Source of the DNA: CAYFUT01 sp964346395
Lineage (GTDB): Bacteria > Bacillota > Halanaerobiia > Halobacteroidales > Halobacteroidaceae
Length of the DNA stretch: 36,106 bases
Reading direction: 5' to 3'
Assembly (NCBI GenBank): GCA_964346395.1
Contig: CAYFUT010000023.1
Coordinates: 1-36,106 of the forward strand
Shown: in pieces, positions 15,570-23,693 of the stretch
Layout: every line of letters starts with the position of its first letter
Numbering within the stretch: position 1 is the stretch's first letter
The notes under the pieces: model-generated
Database searches by the model: none
What the model was told of the DNA's origin: nothing
The model's input: the letters and a program-made list of their open reading frames with translations, nothing else
Program-made: the position numbers and the translations under genes

Positions 15570-15714
15570 TAACTTTAACCTCCTCAACTCTATGCCAACA
15601 AAATTCTATTTCTCATACTTCTCGATAAATTAAATTTCCCCTTCTTTTAATAAAAACCAAAACAAAATATTATTTCTTTTCTTATTATTTTCTTTTAAAT
15701 TCTAAAATATATAA

Positions 15715-15743
15715 ATTATAATATTGAATTTAGCTTAAATTAA
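15715..15743 (-). promoter_or_regulatory. Possible promoter of the Mrp operon
   Basis: On the minus strand TATAAT lies at 15715-15720, with a weak -35 (TTAATT, 15738-15743) 17 bases away. It falls just after the terminator hairpins of the upstream PTS operon and about 150 bases before mrpE. Confidence 0.35.
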
Positions 15744-15809
15744 CACCTATAACAAAAATATAGGTTAATAATAGATAGAAGCAGCTGCCGCATGGCAGCT
15801 GCTTCTATC
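15740..15809 (-). terminator. Tandem hairpins ending the glucose PTS operon
   Basis: A 16-bp perfect stem (15774-15789 with 15794-15809, loop GCAT) is followed on the minus strand by a second hairpin built on ACCTATA/TATAGGT (within 15740-15766). No long T-run follows the first stem, so it may act as a 3' stabiliser with the second one. Confidence 0.6.
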
Positions 15810-15864
15810 TACAGTACAATAAAGCTGACTTGTCTCTCCCTTAGGATAATACGTCTTCTAATTT

Positions 15865-16128
15865 TTACTCAGTAAAGCCGTTTTCAACTAAATTGACCAA
15901 TCCAGTTACCGCTTCTGCCTCATCTTCACCATCAGCCGCAATTATAATCTCTTCACTCTGGTCAATTCCTAAACTCATTACTCCCATAATACTTTTCGCA
16001 TTAACCTCTTGCTCACCATAAATAAGCTGCACCTGAGCCTCATAACTCTCAGCTTCCTCTACTAACAGAGAAGCCGGCCGCGCGTGAAGTCCGGTTTCAT
16101 TTTGAATTACTACTGTTTTTTGTTTCAT
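15865..16128 (-). CDS. HPr-family phosphocarrier protein (second HPr)
   Basis: This 87-residue HPr fold has the phosphorylated histidine at position 15 in ETGLHARPAS and the regulatory serine at 46 in NAKSIMGVMSLG, so it keeps both the EI- and HPrK-dependent sites. It is a paralogue of the HPr next to EI in the same region, but lies downstream of the glucose-specific IIA gene. It may be a second general carrier induced together with glucose uptake. The ribosome binding site GGAGGG precedes the ATG. Confidence 0.9.
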   Translation of the reverse strand: MKQKTVVIQNETGLHARPASLLVEEAESYEAQVQLIYGEQEVNAKSIMGVMSLGIDQSEEIIIAADGEDEAEAVTGLVNLVENGFTE

Positions 16129-16185
16129 TATTTAACCCTCCAGTTCTTATATTCTTATATTAATTATTATCTCTAGAGTTTTACT

Positions 16186-16683
16186 TTAATTACTATCTAC
16201 AGTTATAGTAAATAATTCATCTTGGCCAGCAGTTACCTCCGCTGCTTCTGTAACTGTAAACTCCGCCATCTGATCTACATTAGTGATCACTACCGGAGTA
16301 ATCGTCGACGGAGCCTGTTCGGCGATATAATCTAAGTCAAACTTAATTAATTCATCACCAGTTTTTATCTGTTCCCCTTCTTGTACTAATTTTTCAAAAC
16401 CTTCGCCGTCTAAATCTACAGTATCTATCCCAATATGAATTAGCAGCTCTACTCCTGCTTCCGTCTCAATTCCCACGGCATGACCAGTTGGAAATAACTG
16501 CCTGATAACTCCATCCGCCGGCGCAACTAACTTGTTATCTGTAGGTTTAATTGCTGCCCCATCCCCAACTGTTTTAGCAGCAAATACTTCATCGGGAACT
16601 TCCTCTAAAGCAACAAGTTCCCCAGTTAAGGGCGCCTTTATTTCCACTTCCTCCTTGTCATCACTCCCAAAAATATCAAACAT
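16186..16683 (-). CDS. crr: PTS glucose-type EIIA component
   Basis: This 165-residue single-domain IIA of the glucose superfamily has phosphorylated His83 in LLIHIGIDTVDL and partner His68 in PTGHAVGIE, spaced 15 apart as in E. coli IIAGlc. It takes phosphate from HPr and passes it to the IIB domain of the adjacent transporter. GAAPLTG-like opening residues (IKAPLTGELV at 15-24) are also conserved. AAAGGAGG lies before the ATG. It is encoded separately from IIBC, unlike the fused IICBA of Bacillus. Confidence 0.93.
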   Translation of the reverse strand: MFDIFGSDDKEEVEIKAPLTGELVALEEVPDEVFAAKTVGDGAAIKPTDNKLVAPADGVIRQLFPTGHAVGIETEAGVELLIHIGIDTVDLDGEGFEKLVQEGEQIKTGDELIKFDLDYIAEQAPSTITPVVITNVDQMAEFTVTEAAEVTAGQDELFTITVDSN

Positions 16684-16741
16684 ATTGTTTCCTCCTTTGT
16701 TTATTTCTTATACTAGCTATTAACTTATTGAAAAACTGACT

Positions 16742-18193
16742 TTACATAATTTCCTTAATTTTATCCTTAAGAGCATCTGATTCAGGGCCGAACACAACCT
16801 GGACACTAGTTCCTGACTTCATAACTCCTGAAGCACCTAACTCTTCTAGTCTTTCGTCTTCAACTTTAGAATCGTTGACAACTTCTAACCTCAATCTGGT
16901 AATACAAGCATCAATGCTTTCTATATTTTCTGTTCCTCCTAATGCTTCCAGAACCGCAGCTGCCTTTTTATTTTGATCGTCAATTTCCACTTCTTCGGAG
17001 CTGTTATCTCCATTATCCAAGATATCTGCTCCATCGTTATTTCCACCGCGGCCGGGCGTTGCAAAATCAAACAGCGGAATAGTAAAGTAAAACACTGTAA
17101 AGTAAAGTACAGCTATAATCGGCCCGACAATAAACCAGAAGGCCAGCGGATTTCCAGCATTACTAATACCTAAGAAATAGTCTATTAAACTAGCTGAAAA
17201 AGTATATCCCAATCGGATCCCGAAAAATTTAGTCAATAAACCAGAAACAAAACCGCCTAACACATGAAACGCATACAGCGGAGGGGCGACAAAAATAAAG
17301 GAAAATTCAATCGGCTCAGTGATTCCTGTTAAAATAGAGGTCAAAGCAGCAGTAGACAGCATACCAGCTACTTTTACCTTGTTTTTGGCCCGCAGATACA
17401 TGGCTAAACAAGCTGCTGGTAGGCCAAACAGCATTAGCGGATATTCGCCCGCCATAAACTTACCAGCTGTAGGATCGCCGGCAAAATATCTGGCGGTACC
17501 GCCTCTTAAAACTTCACCAGCTTCCGTAGTAAACCGCCCAAATTCATATAAGAACGGCGGATAATAAACATGATGTAAGCCGACAGGAATTAATGCTCTT
17601 TTCCCCGCCGCATACAGCGCCGGTCCAATAGCAGAACTCATTGCAAATCTAGCAAACTGATTAATCTTTATTTGGATCGGCGGCCATAAAAACGATAAAA
17701 CAACTCCTGCTCCTACTGCGCCTACAGCAGTTACAATCGGCACCAATCGCTTACCAGCAAAAAAGCCTAAATACGGCGGCAGATCTGTATCATGGAACCG
17801 CTTATACATTTGAGCCGCAATCACACCCACTATAATACCGCCGAAAACTCCTGTATTGATTGTTTCAATACTTCCATCAGTCTTCTCTGTAATCTGTACA
17901 ATATCAGCCATTACTTCTATCACCTTCGAATAAACTGAAAAACCTACTCCCGCTGCTAAAGCAGCCACTGCTTCGCCAGCAAATCCAATTGCTACTCCAA
18001 TGGCAAAAATCAAAGCTAAGTTCTCAAAAATCGCAATCCCACTATTAAACATCACTTCTCCAGCATCAGCTGCTAATCCACTCTGTTCCTGCAGCATTCT
18101 CCCAATAGCAACTAAAATTCCTGCTGCCGGTAGTACTGAAACCGGAGTCATCAACGCCTTCCCTATCTTCTGCAGTTTCTTAAAGCCTTTCAT
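16742..18193 (-). CDS. ptsG: PTS glucose-type EIIBC (or EIICB) transporter
   Basis: This 483-residue protein has an N-terminal EIIC membrane domain (about 1-370, beginning LQKIGKALMTPVSVLPAAG) with the conserved LTGITEPIEFSFIFV loop that binds the sugar, then a C-terminal EIIB domain with the phosphorylated Cys430 in DACITRLRLEV. The substrate is glucose or N-acetylglucosamine-like. The ATG at 18193 is preferred to a TTG two codons earlier on the basis of spacing from GGGAGG. Expression is expected to depend on GlcT, because an antiterminator target and terminator lie directly upstream. The next gene down is its IIA. Confidence 0.92.
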   Translation of the reverse strand: MKGFKKLQKIGKALMTPVSVLPAAGILVAIGRMLQEQSGLAADAGEVMFNSGIAIFENLALIFAIGVAIGFAGEAVAALAAGVGFSVYSKVIEVMADIVQITEKTDGSIETINTGVFGGIIVGVIAAQMYKRFHDTDLPPYLGFFAGKRLVPIVTAVGAVGAGVVLSFLWPPIQIKINQFARFAMSSAIGPALYAAGKRALIPVGLHHVYYPPFLYEFGRFTTEAGEVLRGGTARYFAGDPTAGKFMAGEYPLMLFGLPAACLAMYLRAKNKVKVAGMLSTAALTSILTGITEPIEFSFIFVAPPLYAFHVLGGFVSGLLTKFFGIRLGYTFSASLIDYFLGISNAGNPLAFWFIVGPIIAVLYFTVFYFTIPLFDFATPGRGGNNDGADILDNGDNSSEEVEIDDQNKKAAAVLEALGGTENIESIDACITRLRLEVVNDSKVEDERLEELGASGVMKSGTSVQVVFGPESDALKDKIKEIM

Positions 18194-18255
18194 TACCAAA
18201 TTCCTCCCTTGAATAATTGCTTGCTTATTTAATGAATAAACTAGTCTATAAATAT

Positions 18256-18318
18256 AAAAAAGCTAGGAGAAGATAGATTCTTCCGCCCTTACAGCGGCAG
18301 CTCTATCTTCTCCTAGCT
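18256..18318 (-). terminator. Conditional terminator upstream of ptsG
   Basis: A 17-bp perfect stem (18261-18277 with 18302-18318) is followed on the minus strand by six T. The top of the loop has an extra CCGC/GCGG hairpin. Its 5' arm overlaps the end of the antiterminator target, so the two structures are mutually exclusive. Confidence 0.9.
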
Positions 18319-18347
18319 GATGCCTGATTTAACAGTGACACGCTAGT
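18316..18347 (-). promoter_or_regulatory. Ribonucleic antiterminator (RAT) for GlcT, upstream of ptsG
   Basis: On the minus strand the element reads GTGTCACTGTTAAATCAGGC followed by ATCAGC, the BglG/GlcT-type target: an imperfect hairpin closed by GCT/AGC and CTG/CAG around an AT loop. Binding by unphosphorylated GlcT would block the adjacent terminator and allow ptsG transcription when glucose is present. Confidence 0.82.
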
Positions 18348-18365
18348 GAACAACGCAGCAGTATT

Positions 18366-19226
18366 TTATTTTAAATCCCGCTTTAAACGCTGTATATGAA
18401 TAGCTAAATAACCAACTTCATCCTGCGGAACCTTAACCTCTAGTTCTGTTTCCATCATCTGCGCTAAATCAATAGAAATTGCATACGACTCCGGGAAATT
18501 ATCTTTAATATCGTCTAACATCGGATTAGGCTCTACTTCTCCTTGTTCCACTCTTTCTAGAGCAAACCGTAAATGATTTACTAATCGAGCATAATTTAGC
18601 GTTTCATAAGACAACTCTTTATCTATCTTTTCCTCAACTTTAGCTACCATCTTTTGAATTAAAGAAGTATATTTTAAAGTCTTAGAAACCCCTCTATTTT
18701 CTCTTGCTCCGTGGATATGCAGCGTAATAAAGCCTACTTCACTCTCCGGCATGGAAACATCAAACCGCTCTTCAATCATCTTAACTGCTTCTTTAGCCAA
18801 TTTATACTCTGTTTGATATAAAGTTTTTGTCTCTGCTAAAAAGGGATTAGTCAAATCCATTCCATCTTCAATTCTCTTTAAAGCAAAGGCTATATGGTCA
18901 GCTAAGCCAATCCGAATATGCTGATTTAATTTTTCCTCCAATTCGGAAGTCAACATAGCTATGATTTCCTCGGTTAACCCAATCACCTGAGCATCAACTT
19001 CATTCAACAGCTGTTGATAAGCTTCCTTTTTCTCCTCTTTAACCGGTACAAACTCTTTATCAATTTCAACTTGCTGCCGGTCAATACTATCTCCTTCTTT
19101 TATTCCAAACCCTAGTCCACTGCCTAACAAAATAAGTTCTTCGCTTTCTGACTCCTTGTGAGCTAAAACAACATTATTATTGAAAATCTTCTGTACTTCA
19201 TAGCGGATGTTCTCCCCATCATTCAT
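18366..19226 (-). CDS. glcT: GlcT-type transcription antiterminator (BglG family)
   Basis: This 286-residue protein has an N-terminal CAT RNA-binding domain (1-60) and two PTS regulation domains, PRD1 (about 70-175) and PRD2 (about 180-286). Conserved phosphorylatable histidines are His111 and His170/172 in PRD1, and His218 and His277 in PRD2. It binds the RAT in nascent mRNA and prevents termination; phosphorylation by HPr and EIIB tunes it. AGGAGG lies eight bases before the ATG. It sits between two copies of its own target, one before itself and one before ptsG, so both positive autoregulation and control of the transporter are expected. BglG-family regulators of other sugars are less likely given the neighbours. 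Confidence 0.9.
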   Translation of the reverse strand: MNDGENIRYEVQKIFNNNVVLAHKESESEELILLGSGLGFGIKEGDSIDRQQVEIDKEFVPVKEEKKEAYQQLLNEVDAQVIGLTEEIIAMLTSELEEKLNQHIRIGLADHIAFALKRIEDGMDLTNPFLAETKTLYQTEYKLAKEAVKMIEERFDVSMPESEVGFITLHIHGARENRGVSKTLKYTSLIQKMVAKVEEKIDKELSYETLNYARLVNHLRFALERVEQGEVEPNPMLDDIKDNFPESYAISIDLAQMMETELEVKVPQDEVGYLAIHIQRLKRDLK

Positions 19227-19314
19227 TATAAAATCCTCCTACCTGCAAGTTCAGGTCATCGTGAAAGTTAACGCGAGGAGTAGATAAATCTAGAGATCAT
19301 AAACATTAATTTAA

Positions 19315-19338
19315 TACATCTAGTTGCAACTAGATGTA
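19315..19338. repeat. Perfect 24-bp palindrome in the glcT leader
   Basis: TACATCTAGTTG is followed immediately by its reverse complement, with no spacer. It lies between the conditional terminator and the glcT ribosome binding site, in a 200-base leader. It could be an operator or, in RNA, a cruciform-like stem. Confidence 0.6.
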
Positions 19339-19438
19339 AGATGGAGCAAACTATTACGGCTGTGAAACTTAGCAGTTACTTAACTTTAACCCTAACCTCA
19401 ACACTAGCCAAGTTCCAACCTATAACCCCCAGCAATAG

Positions 19439-19498
19439 AAAAAGCTAGGAAAAGATATAAATTCCCCGTCAACAGTTAATTTATATCTCTTCCTAGCT
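19439..19498 (-). terminator. Conditional terminator upstream of glcT
   Basis: A 21-bp stem (19443-19463 with 19478-19498) with one mismatch is followed on the minus strand by five T. The base AGCTAGGA is shared with the terminator before ptsG, although the upper stem differs. Confidence 0.88.
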
Positions 19499-19527
19499 GA
19501 TGCCTGATTTAACAGTGACACGCTAGC
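19496..19527 (-). promoter_or_regulatory. Ribonucleic antiterminator (RAT) for GlcT, upstream of glcT
   Basis: This is identical to the element before ptsG over about 30 bases, differing only at the outer edge (CGCTAGCG against CGCTAGTG on the plus strand). It partly overlaps the following terminator stem. It lies downstream of ptsI, so it may also gate read-through from ptsHI into glcT. Confidence 0.82.
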
Positions 19528-19589
19528 GAACGCATCATTAATAAGATTGTTACCTATAAGATAACATACTTTTATTTATTTATCAAGAA

Positions 19590-21302
19590 CTACTCAGAAA
19601 TTTCCGCTAAATATTCTTCTACTTCCCCAGCAGTCGAATAATTTAAGGCTTGGTTGGCAATTTCTTCTGCTTCCTCTAAACTTAAATTGCGTATCTGAGC
19701 CTTGACTTCCGGAATCGAAACTGCACTCATACTAAATTCATCCAGCCCGATGCCTAACAAGAAAGGAGCTAATCTTTTATCGCCGGCCATTTCTCCACAC
19801 ATACCAGCCCAAATTCCGGCTTCATGAGCAGCATCCACAGTTCGCTTAATCAATCGCAAAAGGGCAGGATGGAACGGTTTATATAAATGAGCTATGTTTT
19901 CATTCATCCGGTCAGTAGCCGTTGTATACTGAATCAAATCATTAGTACCGATACTGAAAAAGTCAGCTTCCTGAGCCAAAATATCAGCCGTCATAGCTGC
20001 CGCCGGTACCTCAATCATCATCCCTACTTCTAAATCGGAATCAAATTCAACTCCTTCTTCCCGCAGATCTTCTTTAACTTCACTCAGCACTTGATTAGCA
20101 GCCCTCAGTTCTTCTACCGAGGAAATCATCGGATACATGATTTTAATTTGGCCGAAAGCACTGGCTCGTAAAATAGCCCTTAACTGTGTTTTGAATATGT
20201 CCGGCTTGTCCAAACACATGCGAATAGCTCGATAACCTAAGAAAGGATTCATCTCCTCCGGTAAATCTAAATAAGACAGTTCTTTATCGCCGCCTATATC
20301 TAGCGTTCTGATAACAATCGGCCCGTCTATTTCTTGAGCTACTTCTTTATAAGCTGCAAACTGTTCTTCTTCCGTCGGGAGCGAACTGCGGTCCATATAT
20401 AAAAATTCAGTTCGGTACAAACCTACTCCTTCTGCTCCATTATCCAGAGCCCCCACTACATCATCAGGAGTTCCAATATTAGCTACTACTTCCACCTGAT
20501 GGCCGTCTTCTGTCTCTGCCGGCAGATCTTTTAACTCGGCTAATTTTTCCTTCCGCTCTTTATATTTTTCCTGCTTTGCTTCGTAGTCAGCTAATTCTTC
20601 TTCCGTCGGATCAATAATCACCTTTCCATCTAAACCGTCTAGAATAACCGTTACTCCCTGCTCCAGATTATCCAGCAGATTATTTACTCCTACGACCGCT
20701 GGAATCTCCAGGGAACGAGCCATAATAGCTGTATGGGAAGTTCGACCGCCTACCTCAGTTATAAAACCTAATACTTTATTCTTATCTAATTGAGCAGTAT
20801 CGGAAGGCGCCAAATCTTCAGCTCCCAGAACTATCTCTTCCTCTAAGTTAAGCAGGGAAACCGTATCAACTCCTAATAAGTTCTTTAAAATTCTGCCCCC
20901 TACATCCTTTACATCAGCTGCTCTTTCCTGCATATATTCACTGTCCATATTGGCAAACATCTCAGCAAATCTATCTACTACCTGGTCTACAGCTGCCTCG
21001 GCATTAACTGCTGCCTGGTCAATTTTATCTTCCACTGCTGAAATCAATTCTGGGTCTTCGACTACCTTTAAATGCGCCTCAAAAATCTCTGCTTTATCTG
21101 CTCCCATCTCTTCATAGACCTTATCTTTTATCTTTTCCAACTGCTGTTTAGAATCAGCAATTGCCTCCTGAAACCGTTCTTTTTCTGCTTCGGGTTCAGA
21201 TACCTCTTCTGTAGTATAGGACAAGTCTTCTTCCTGTAGTAAAAAAGCTTTTTTGATTGCAATTCCTGGTGAAGCTGCTACTCCATCTAACTTGGTGCTC
21301 AT
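19590..21302 (-). CDS. ptsI: PTS enzyme I (phosphoenolpyruvate-protein phosphotransferase)
   Basis: This 570-residue protein is the normal length for EI. Phosphorylated His190 lies in GGRTSHTAIMARS; the PEP-binding signature DFFSIGTNDLIQYT and the catalytic Cys motif GMCGEMAGD are near the C-terminus. It starts every PTS phosphorelay by moving phosphate from PEP to HPr. It is strongly acidic, which fits a halophile. The ATG lies two bases after the ptsH stop codon, so ptsH and ptsI form one unit. Confidence 0.97.
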   Translation of the reverse strand: MSTKLDGVAASPGIAIKKAFLLQEEDLSYTTEEVSEPEAEKERFQEAIADSKQQLEKIKDKVYEEMGADKAEIFEAHLKVVEDPELISAVEDKIDQAAVNAEAAVDQVVDRFAEMFANMDSEYMQERAADVKDVGGRILKNLLGVDTVSLLNLEEEIVLGAEDLAPSDTAQLDKNKVLGFITEVGGRTSHTAIMARSLEIPAVVGVNNLLDNLEQGVTVILDGLDGKVIIDPTEEELADYEAKQEKYKERKEKLAELKDLPAETEDGHQVEVVANIGTPDDVVGALDNGAEGVGLYRTEFLYMDRSSLPTEEEQFAAYKEVAQEIDGPIVIRTLDIGGDKELSYLDLPEEMNPFLGYRAIRMCLDKPDIFKTQLRAILRASAFGQIKIMYPMISSVEELRAANQVLSEVKEDLREEGVEFDSDLEVGMMIEVPAAAMTADILAQEADFFSIGTNDLIQYTTATDRMNENIAHLYKPFHPALLRLIKRTVDAAHEAGIWAGMCGEMAGDKRLAPFLLGIGLDEFSMSAVSIPEVKAQIRNLSLEEAEEIANQALNYSTAGEVEEYLAEISE

Positions 21303-21304
21303 TT

Positions 21305-21574
21305 TTAGTCCCCCTCTCCAAAATTATCTTGCACTAATTCTACTAGATTATTCACTGCTTCTTCCGCCTCAGAACCTTCAGCTTGAATAGTTATTTTAGT
21401 TTCCTCATCAACGCCTAGACTCATAACTCCCATAATACTTTTCGCATTAGCTTCTTCTTCTCCTTTACTGATCGTAATTTCTGCTTCATAATTCTCAGCC
21501 TCCTGAACAAAAACAGAAGCCGGTCGGGCATGCAGCCCAGTTTCATTTTCCACTATTACCTCTTTTTTTACCAT
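21305..21574 (-). CDS. ptsH: HPr phosphocarrier protein
   Basis: This 89-residue HPr has His15 in ETGLHARPAS and Ser46 in NAKSIMGVMSLG, both regulatory sites intact. It is the first gene of the ptsHI pair and probably the housekeeping HPr. A possible -10 (TATAAT on the minus strand, 21665-21670) lies about 90 bases upstream. Confidence 0.96.
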   Translation of the reverse strand: MVKKEVIVENETGLHARPASVFVQEAENYEAEITISKGEEEANAKSIMGVMSLGVDEETKITIQAEGSEAEEAVNNLVELVQDNFGEGD

Positions 21575-21914
21575 CTTCTTCCCCCCTAATATAATCTTTT
21601 TACCTCATTGGAATTTTACTTATTCTTCAGCAAATATATTCCTATTCTTTATCTCTACTCATTAATTATATCATATAACATTTCTGTATTAACTACAAAT
21701 TTACCCAGCTCAAATATAAAACTAGTAATCAAATCAGTAGCATTGCATAAAAACATTTACCAAAAGTCAAGCTAACCTTATTAAGATTAATTATTAATTA
21801 TTAATTACTAAATATTCAGATATTATGTTTTTTAAAAAAAGACAATGCGGTATTAAAAAATAGTCTTTATCCACATTTTTCCACCAATATTTTTTTATTA
21901 CAGCTTCCTAGTTG
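21575..21914. other. AT-rich intergenic region upstream of ptsH
   Basis: No gene is visible. The part near ptsH carries the likely minus-strand promoter and leader. The rest is AT-rich sequence with a repeated TTAATTATTAATTA tract (about 21786-21804) leading into transposase remnants. Confidence 0.5.
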
Positions 21915-22062
21915 TTAAAGAATTACTGGATCATAAATTATCTTTCTTCTACCTTTTGAGCTACGGGAAGGTGATTTGTTTATCTTCTGGATAAGTAATT
22001 TTACTGGCTTATCAATACAAATATTTATTAATCTTTGAATTTCTAATAAACTCTTTTTAGAT
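21915..22062 (-). pseudogene. Transposase-like fragment, frame-shifted from the IS4-type remnant
   Basis: A short open stretch contains LEIQRLINICIDKPVKLLIQ and then SSKGRRKIIYDPVIL before a stop. The Lys/Arg-rich turn before YDPVIL resembles the N-terminal region of several DDE transposases. It is too short to place in a family and may be a third element or a shifted part of its neighbour. Confidence 0.35.
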
Positions 22063-22350
22063 TTAGTTTTACGCCAGCTTTGGTTTTTCTAAAATCAACC
22101 CAGGAATATTGAGAAATAGCCATTGAAATAGTGGAAGCATCAATAACATTAATATGTTACAGATTGTTTTTAACATATTCAACACCATTTTTAGCTATAG
22201 CTTTCATAACTAAATCTTTAAATATTTCATTTATATGGGCTGGATCTAATTCTCTTAATGTCCTAGAAAGTTACGAGGTGCTGATAGATTTTAGATTAAT
22301 CATTTTTTGCAATGCTACTGTAATCAAATATTTATTCGTATAACTAGAGA
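22060..22350 (-). pseudogene. IS4-family transposase fragment (DUF4372/DDE type)
   Basis: The minus-strand frame reads LSRTLRELDPAHINEIFKDL, then, after a stop, INVIDASTISMAISQYSWVD and FRKTKAGVKLNLK. These match the region around the first catalytic aspartate of IS4-type transposases that carry the DUF4372 N-terminus. At least two in-frame stops and missing ends show it is dead. Confidence 0.7.
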
Positions 22351-22363
22351 AACAAAACAATGT

Positions 22364-22786
22364 CTATTTAGATAACTTCTTCCAGTTCTTCGAACATGGA
22401 ACGTGGTCGAAAATTTCATAATAGCAATCAAATTTATTCCCAAATTTAGCCTGTAGAGTATCATCAATAGTTAGAAAAATAGTCGTTTCATTTAATTAAT
22501 CAAGAATTAAATTTAAAACGATACAAACAGTAATACGCATTAACTTTTCTATTGAACAATCAAAATCTGATAGAAAATAGTAGAAACAATTTAAAGCTTT
22601 GTCGCAGTGCTTTTTAATAAAATTTTTATATAGAAATTTAACAAAACGCACTTCTTGAACAGAAATTATAGCTAATATCAACCAGTGAAAAGTCTCAAAA
22701 CTTTTCTTTTAAAAAGCGGATCTATATTCAAATAAATATTGTTTTAATGTGTTGTTTTTCATGAAGTTTTTGGAAATATTAATCAT
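22364..22786 (-). pseudogene. DDE transposase fragment (IS701/IS4-like), N-terminal part
   Basis: One frame of 141 codons from ATG (22786) to TAG (22364-22366) has two in-frame TAA codons. It ends with TTIFLTIDDTLQAKFGNKFD, which contains the first catalytic Asp motif (IDDT) of this transposase type. The remainder of the catalytic domain is missing. Its ribosome binding site, AAAGGAGG, is intact but sits in the 3' arm of a strong hairpin immediately before the ATG. Confidence 0.65.
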
Positions 22787-22853
22787 AAGTCAGAACCTCC
22801 TTTTTTGGGGGTTCAGTTATAATTAGTATTTCCACCAAAGGAGGTTCTGACTT
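22787..22853 (-). repeat. 17-bp inverted repeat enclosing the transposase start signals
   Basis: AAAGGAGGTTCTGACTT (one arm) and its exact complement are separated by 33 bases. The arm nearest the transposase ends one base before its ATG and contains the ribosome binding site. The loop contains a possible -10 on the minus strand (AATTATAACT). Confidence 0.75.
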
Positions 22854-22955
22854 TGTTATTTTTAAACATGTTATTTTCAAACAATTAAACTAATTAATGG
22901 ACTATTTCTTGTAAAGTGGTCTAACCAATTTTTAGCACCTTCAAAATTATTAAAA

Positions 22956-23606
22956 TTAGGAATTCCCTTGCCCGTAAGTTTTAAATTTTTCTAGCATTAA
23001 CTCCATCTCTTCGTCTGGTAAAATTGTCGGTTCCCCAATACATTTTGCCCTATAATAAACTTCTGCTACGTATTCAATCATCTGGGCTCTTGAAAAAGCA
23101 GTTTCAATATCTTCCCCCACTGCTAAAAGACCATGATTAGCAAGTAAAATTACATTATATTCAGTTCCCATCGTTTTATAAGCACTTTTAGCCAATTCTT
23201 CTGTTCCAAAAGTTTCGTAATCTGCACAGGGTATTTTTTTACCCCCAAAAGCTGTTAAATAATGCGCTGCTGGAATCTCCCGGCGCAAAGTAGAAATCGA
23301 AGTTGCATACATTGAATGAGTGTGAACAACAGCTTCTACATCTTCTCTTTTTCTGTGTAAAATAGTATGCATCCCCAATTCACTCGAAGGCTTACGACTT
23401 CCTTCTACTACTTCCCCTTGTTCATTGACTATAACCACATCTTCTGGATAAATTTCAAAATAATCCATTCCCGTGGGGCTAATAGCTATCAAATCTTTTT
23501 CTGGGTTATGAATAGTAATATTACCCCCAGTTCCTTCTGTTAACTCCTCCTCAATTAGTTTCTTCCCGTATTCAATAACTTGCTCTCTTTCTTCTTTAAG
23601 TAGCAA
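22956..23606 (-). CDS. fucA: Class II aldolase, L-fuculose-phosphate aldolase type
   Basis: This 216-residue protein is the same length as E. coli FucA. The zinc site and catalytic residues are conserved with a constant offset of three: Glu76 in SSELGMH, His95 and His97 in VVHTHSMYAT, and His158 in LLANHGLLA; GTGGNIT is the phosphate loop. Such enzymes split a ketose 1-phosphate into dihydroxyacetone phosphate and an aldehyde. The start is TTG, supported by AGGAGGG. It is the last gene of a galactitol-type PTS cluster, so its substrate is likely the phosphosugar delivered by that PTS. Ribulose- or rhamnulose-phosphate activity cannot be excluded. Confidence 0.88.
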   Translation of the reverse strand: MLLKEEREQVIEYGKKLIEEELTEGTGGNITIHNPEKDLIAISPTGMDYFEIYPEDVVIVNEQGEVVEGSRKPSSELGMHTILHRKREDVEAVVHTHSMYATSISTLRREIPAAHYLTAFGGKKIPCADYETFGTEELAKSAYKTMGTEYNVILLANHGLLAVGEDIETAFSRAQMIEYVAEVYYRAKCIGEPTILPDEEMELMLEKFKTYGQGNS

Positions 23607-23637
23607 TGATCACCCTCCTCTCAAAATTAATAGATAG

Positions 23638-23687
23638 CCTCTCTCCATATTATATTGTCTTAAAAAACTTATAAATAAGGAGAGAGG
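23638..23687 (-). other. Intercistronic hairpin before the aldolase gene
   Basis: CCTCTCTCC (23638-23646) and GGAGAGAGG (23679-23687) form a nine-pair stem with an AT-rich loop. On the minus strand it lies between the 67-aa gene and the aldolase, with no T-run after it. It may set relative mRNA stability within the operon. Confidence 0.45.
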
Positions 23688-23693
23688 GGGTTA

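Larger units (their letters stand above)
21915..22853 (-). mobile_element. Insertion sequence graveyard (at least two transposase remnants)
   Basis: Nearly 1 kb on the minus strand encodes parts of unrelated transposases, all with stops or truncations. The right boundary is a 17-bp palindrome at the start of the first remnant. The left boundary is unclear, and no target-site duplication could be recognised. The order suggests one element inserted into, or recombined with, another and then decayed. Confidence 0.7.

Noticed and set aside
22131..22343. 70-codon plus-strand open frame in the transposase region
   Set aside because: It is antisense to the recognisable IS4-type transposase remnant and has no start signal.
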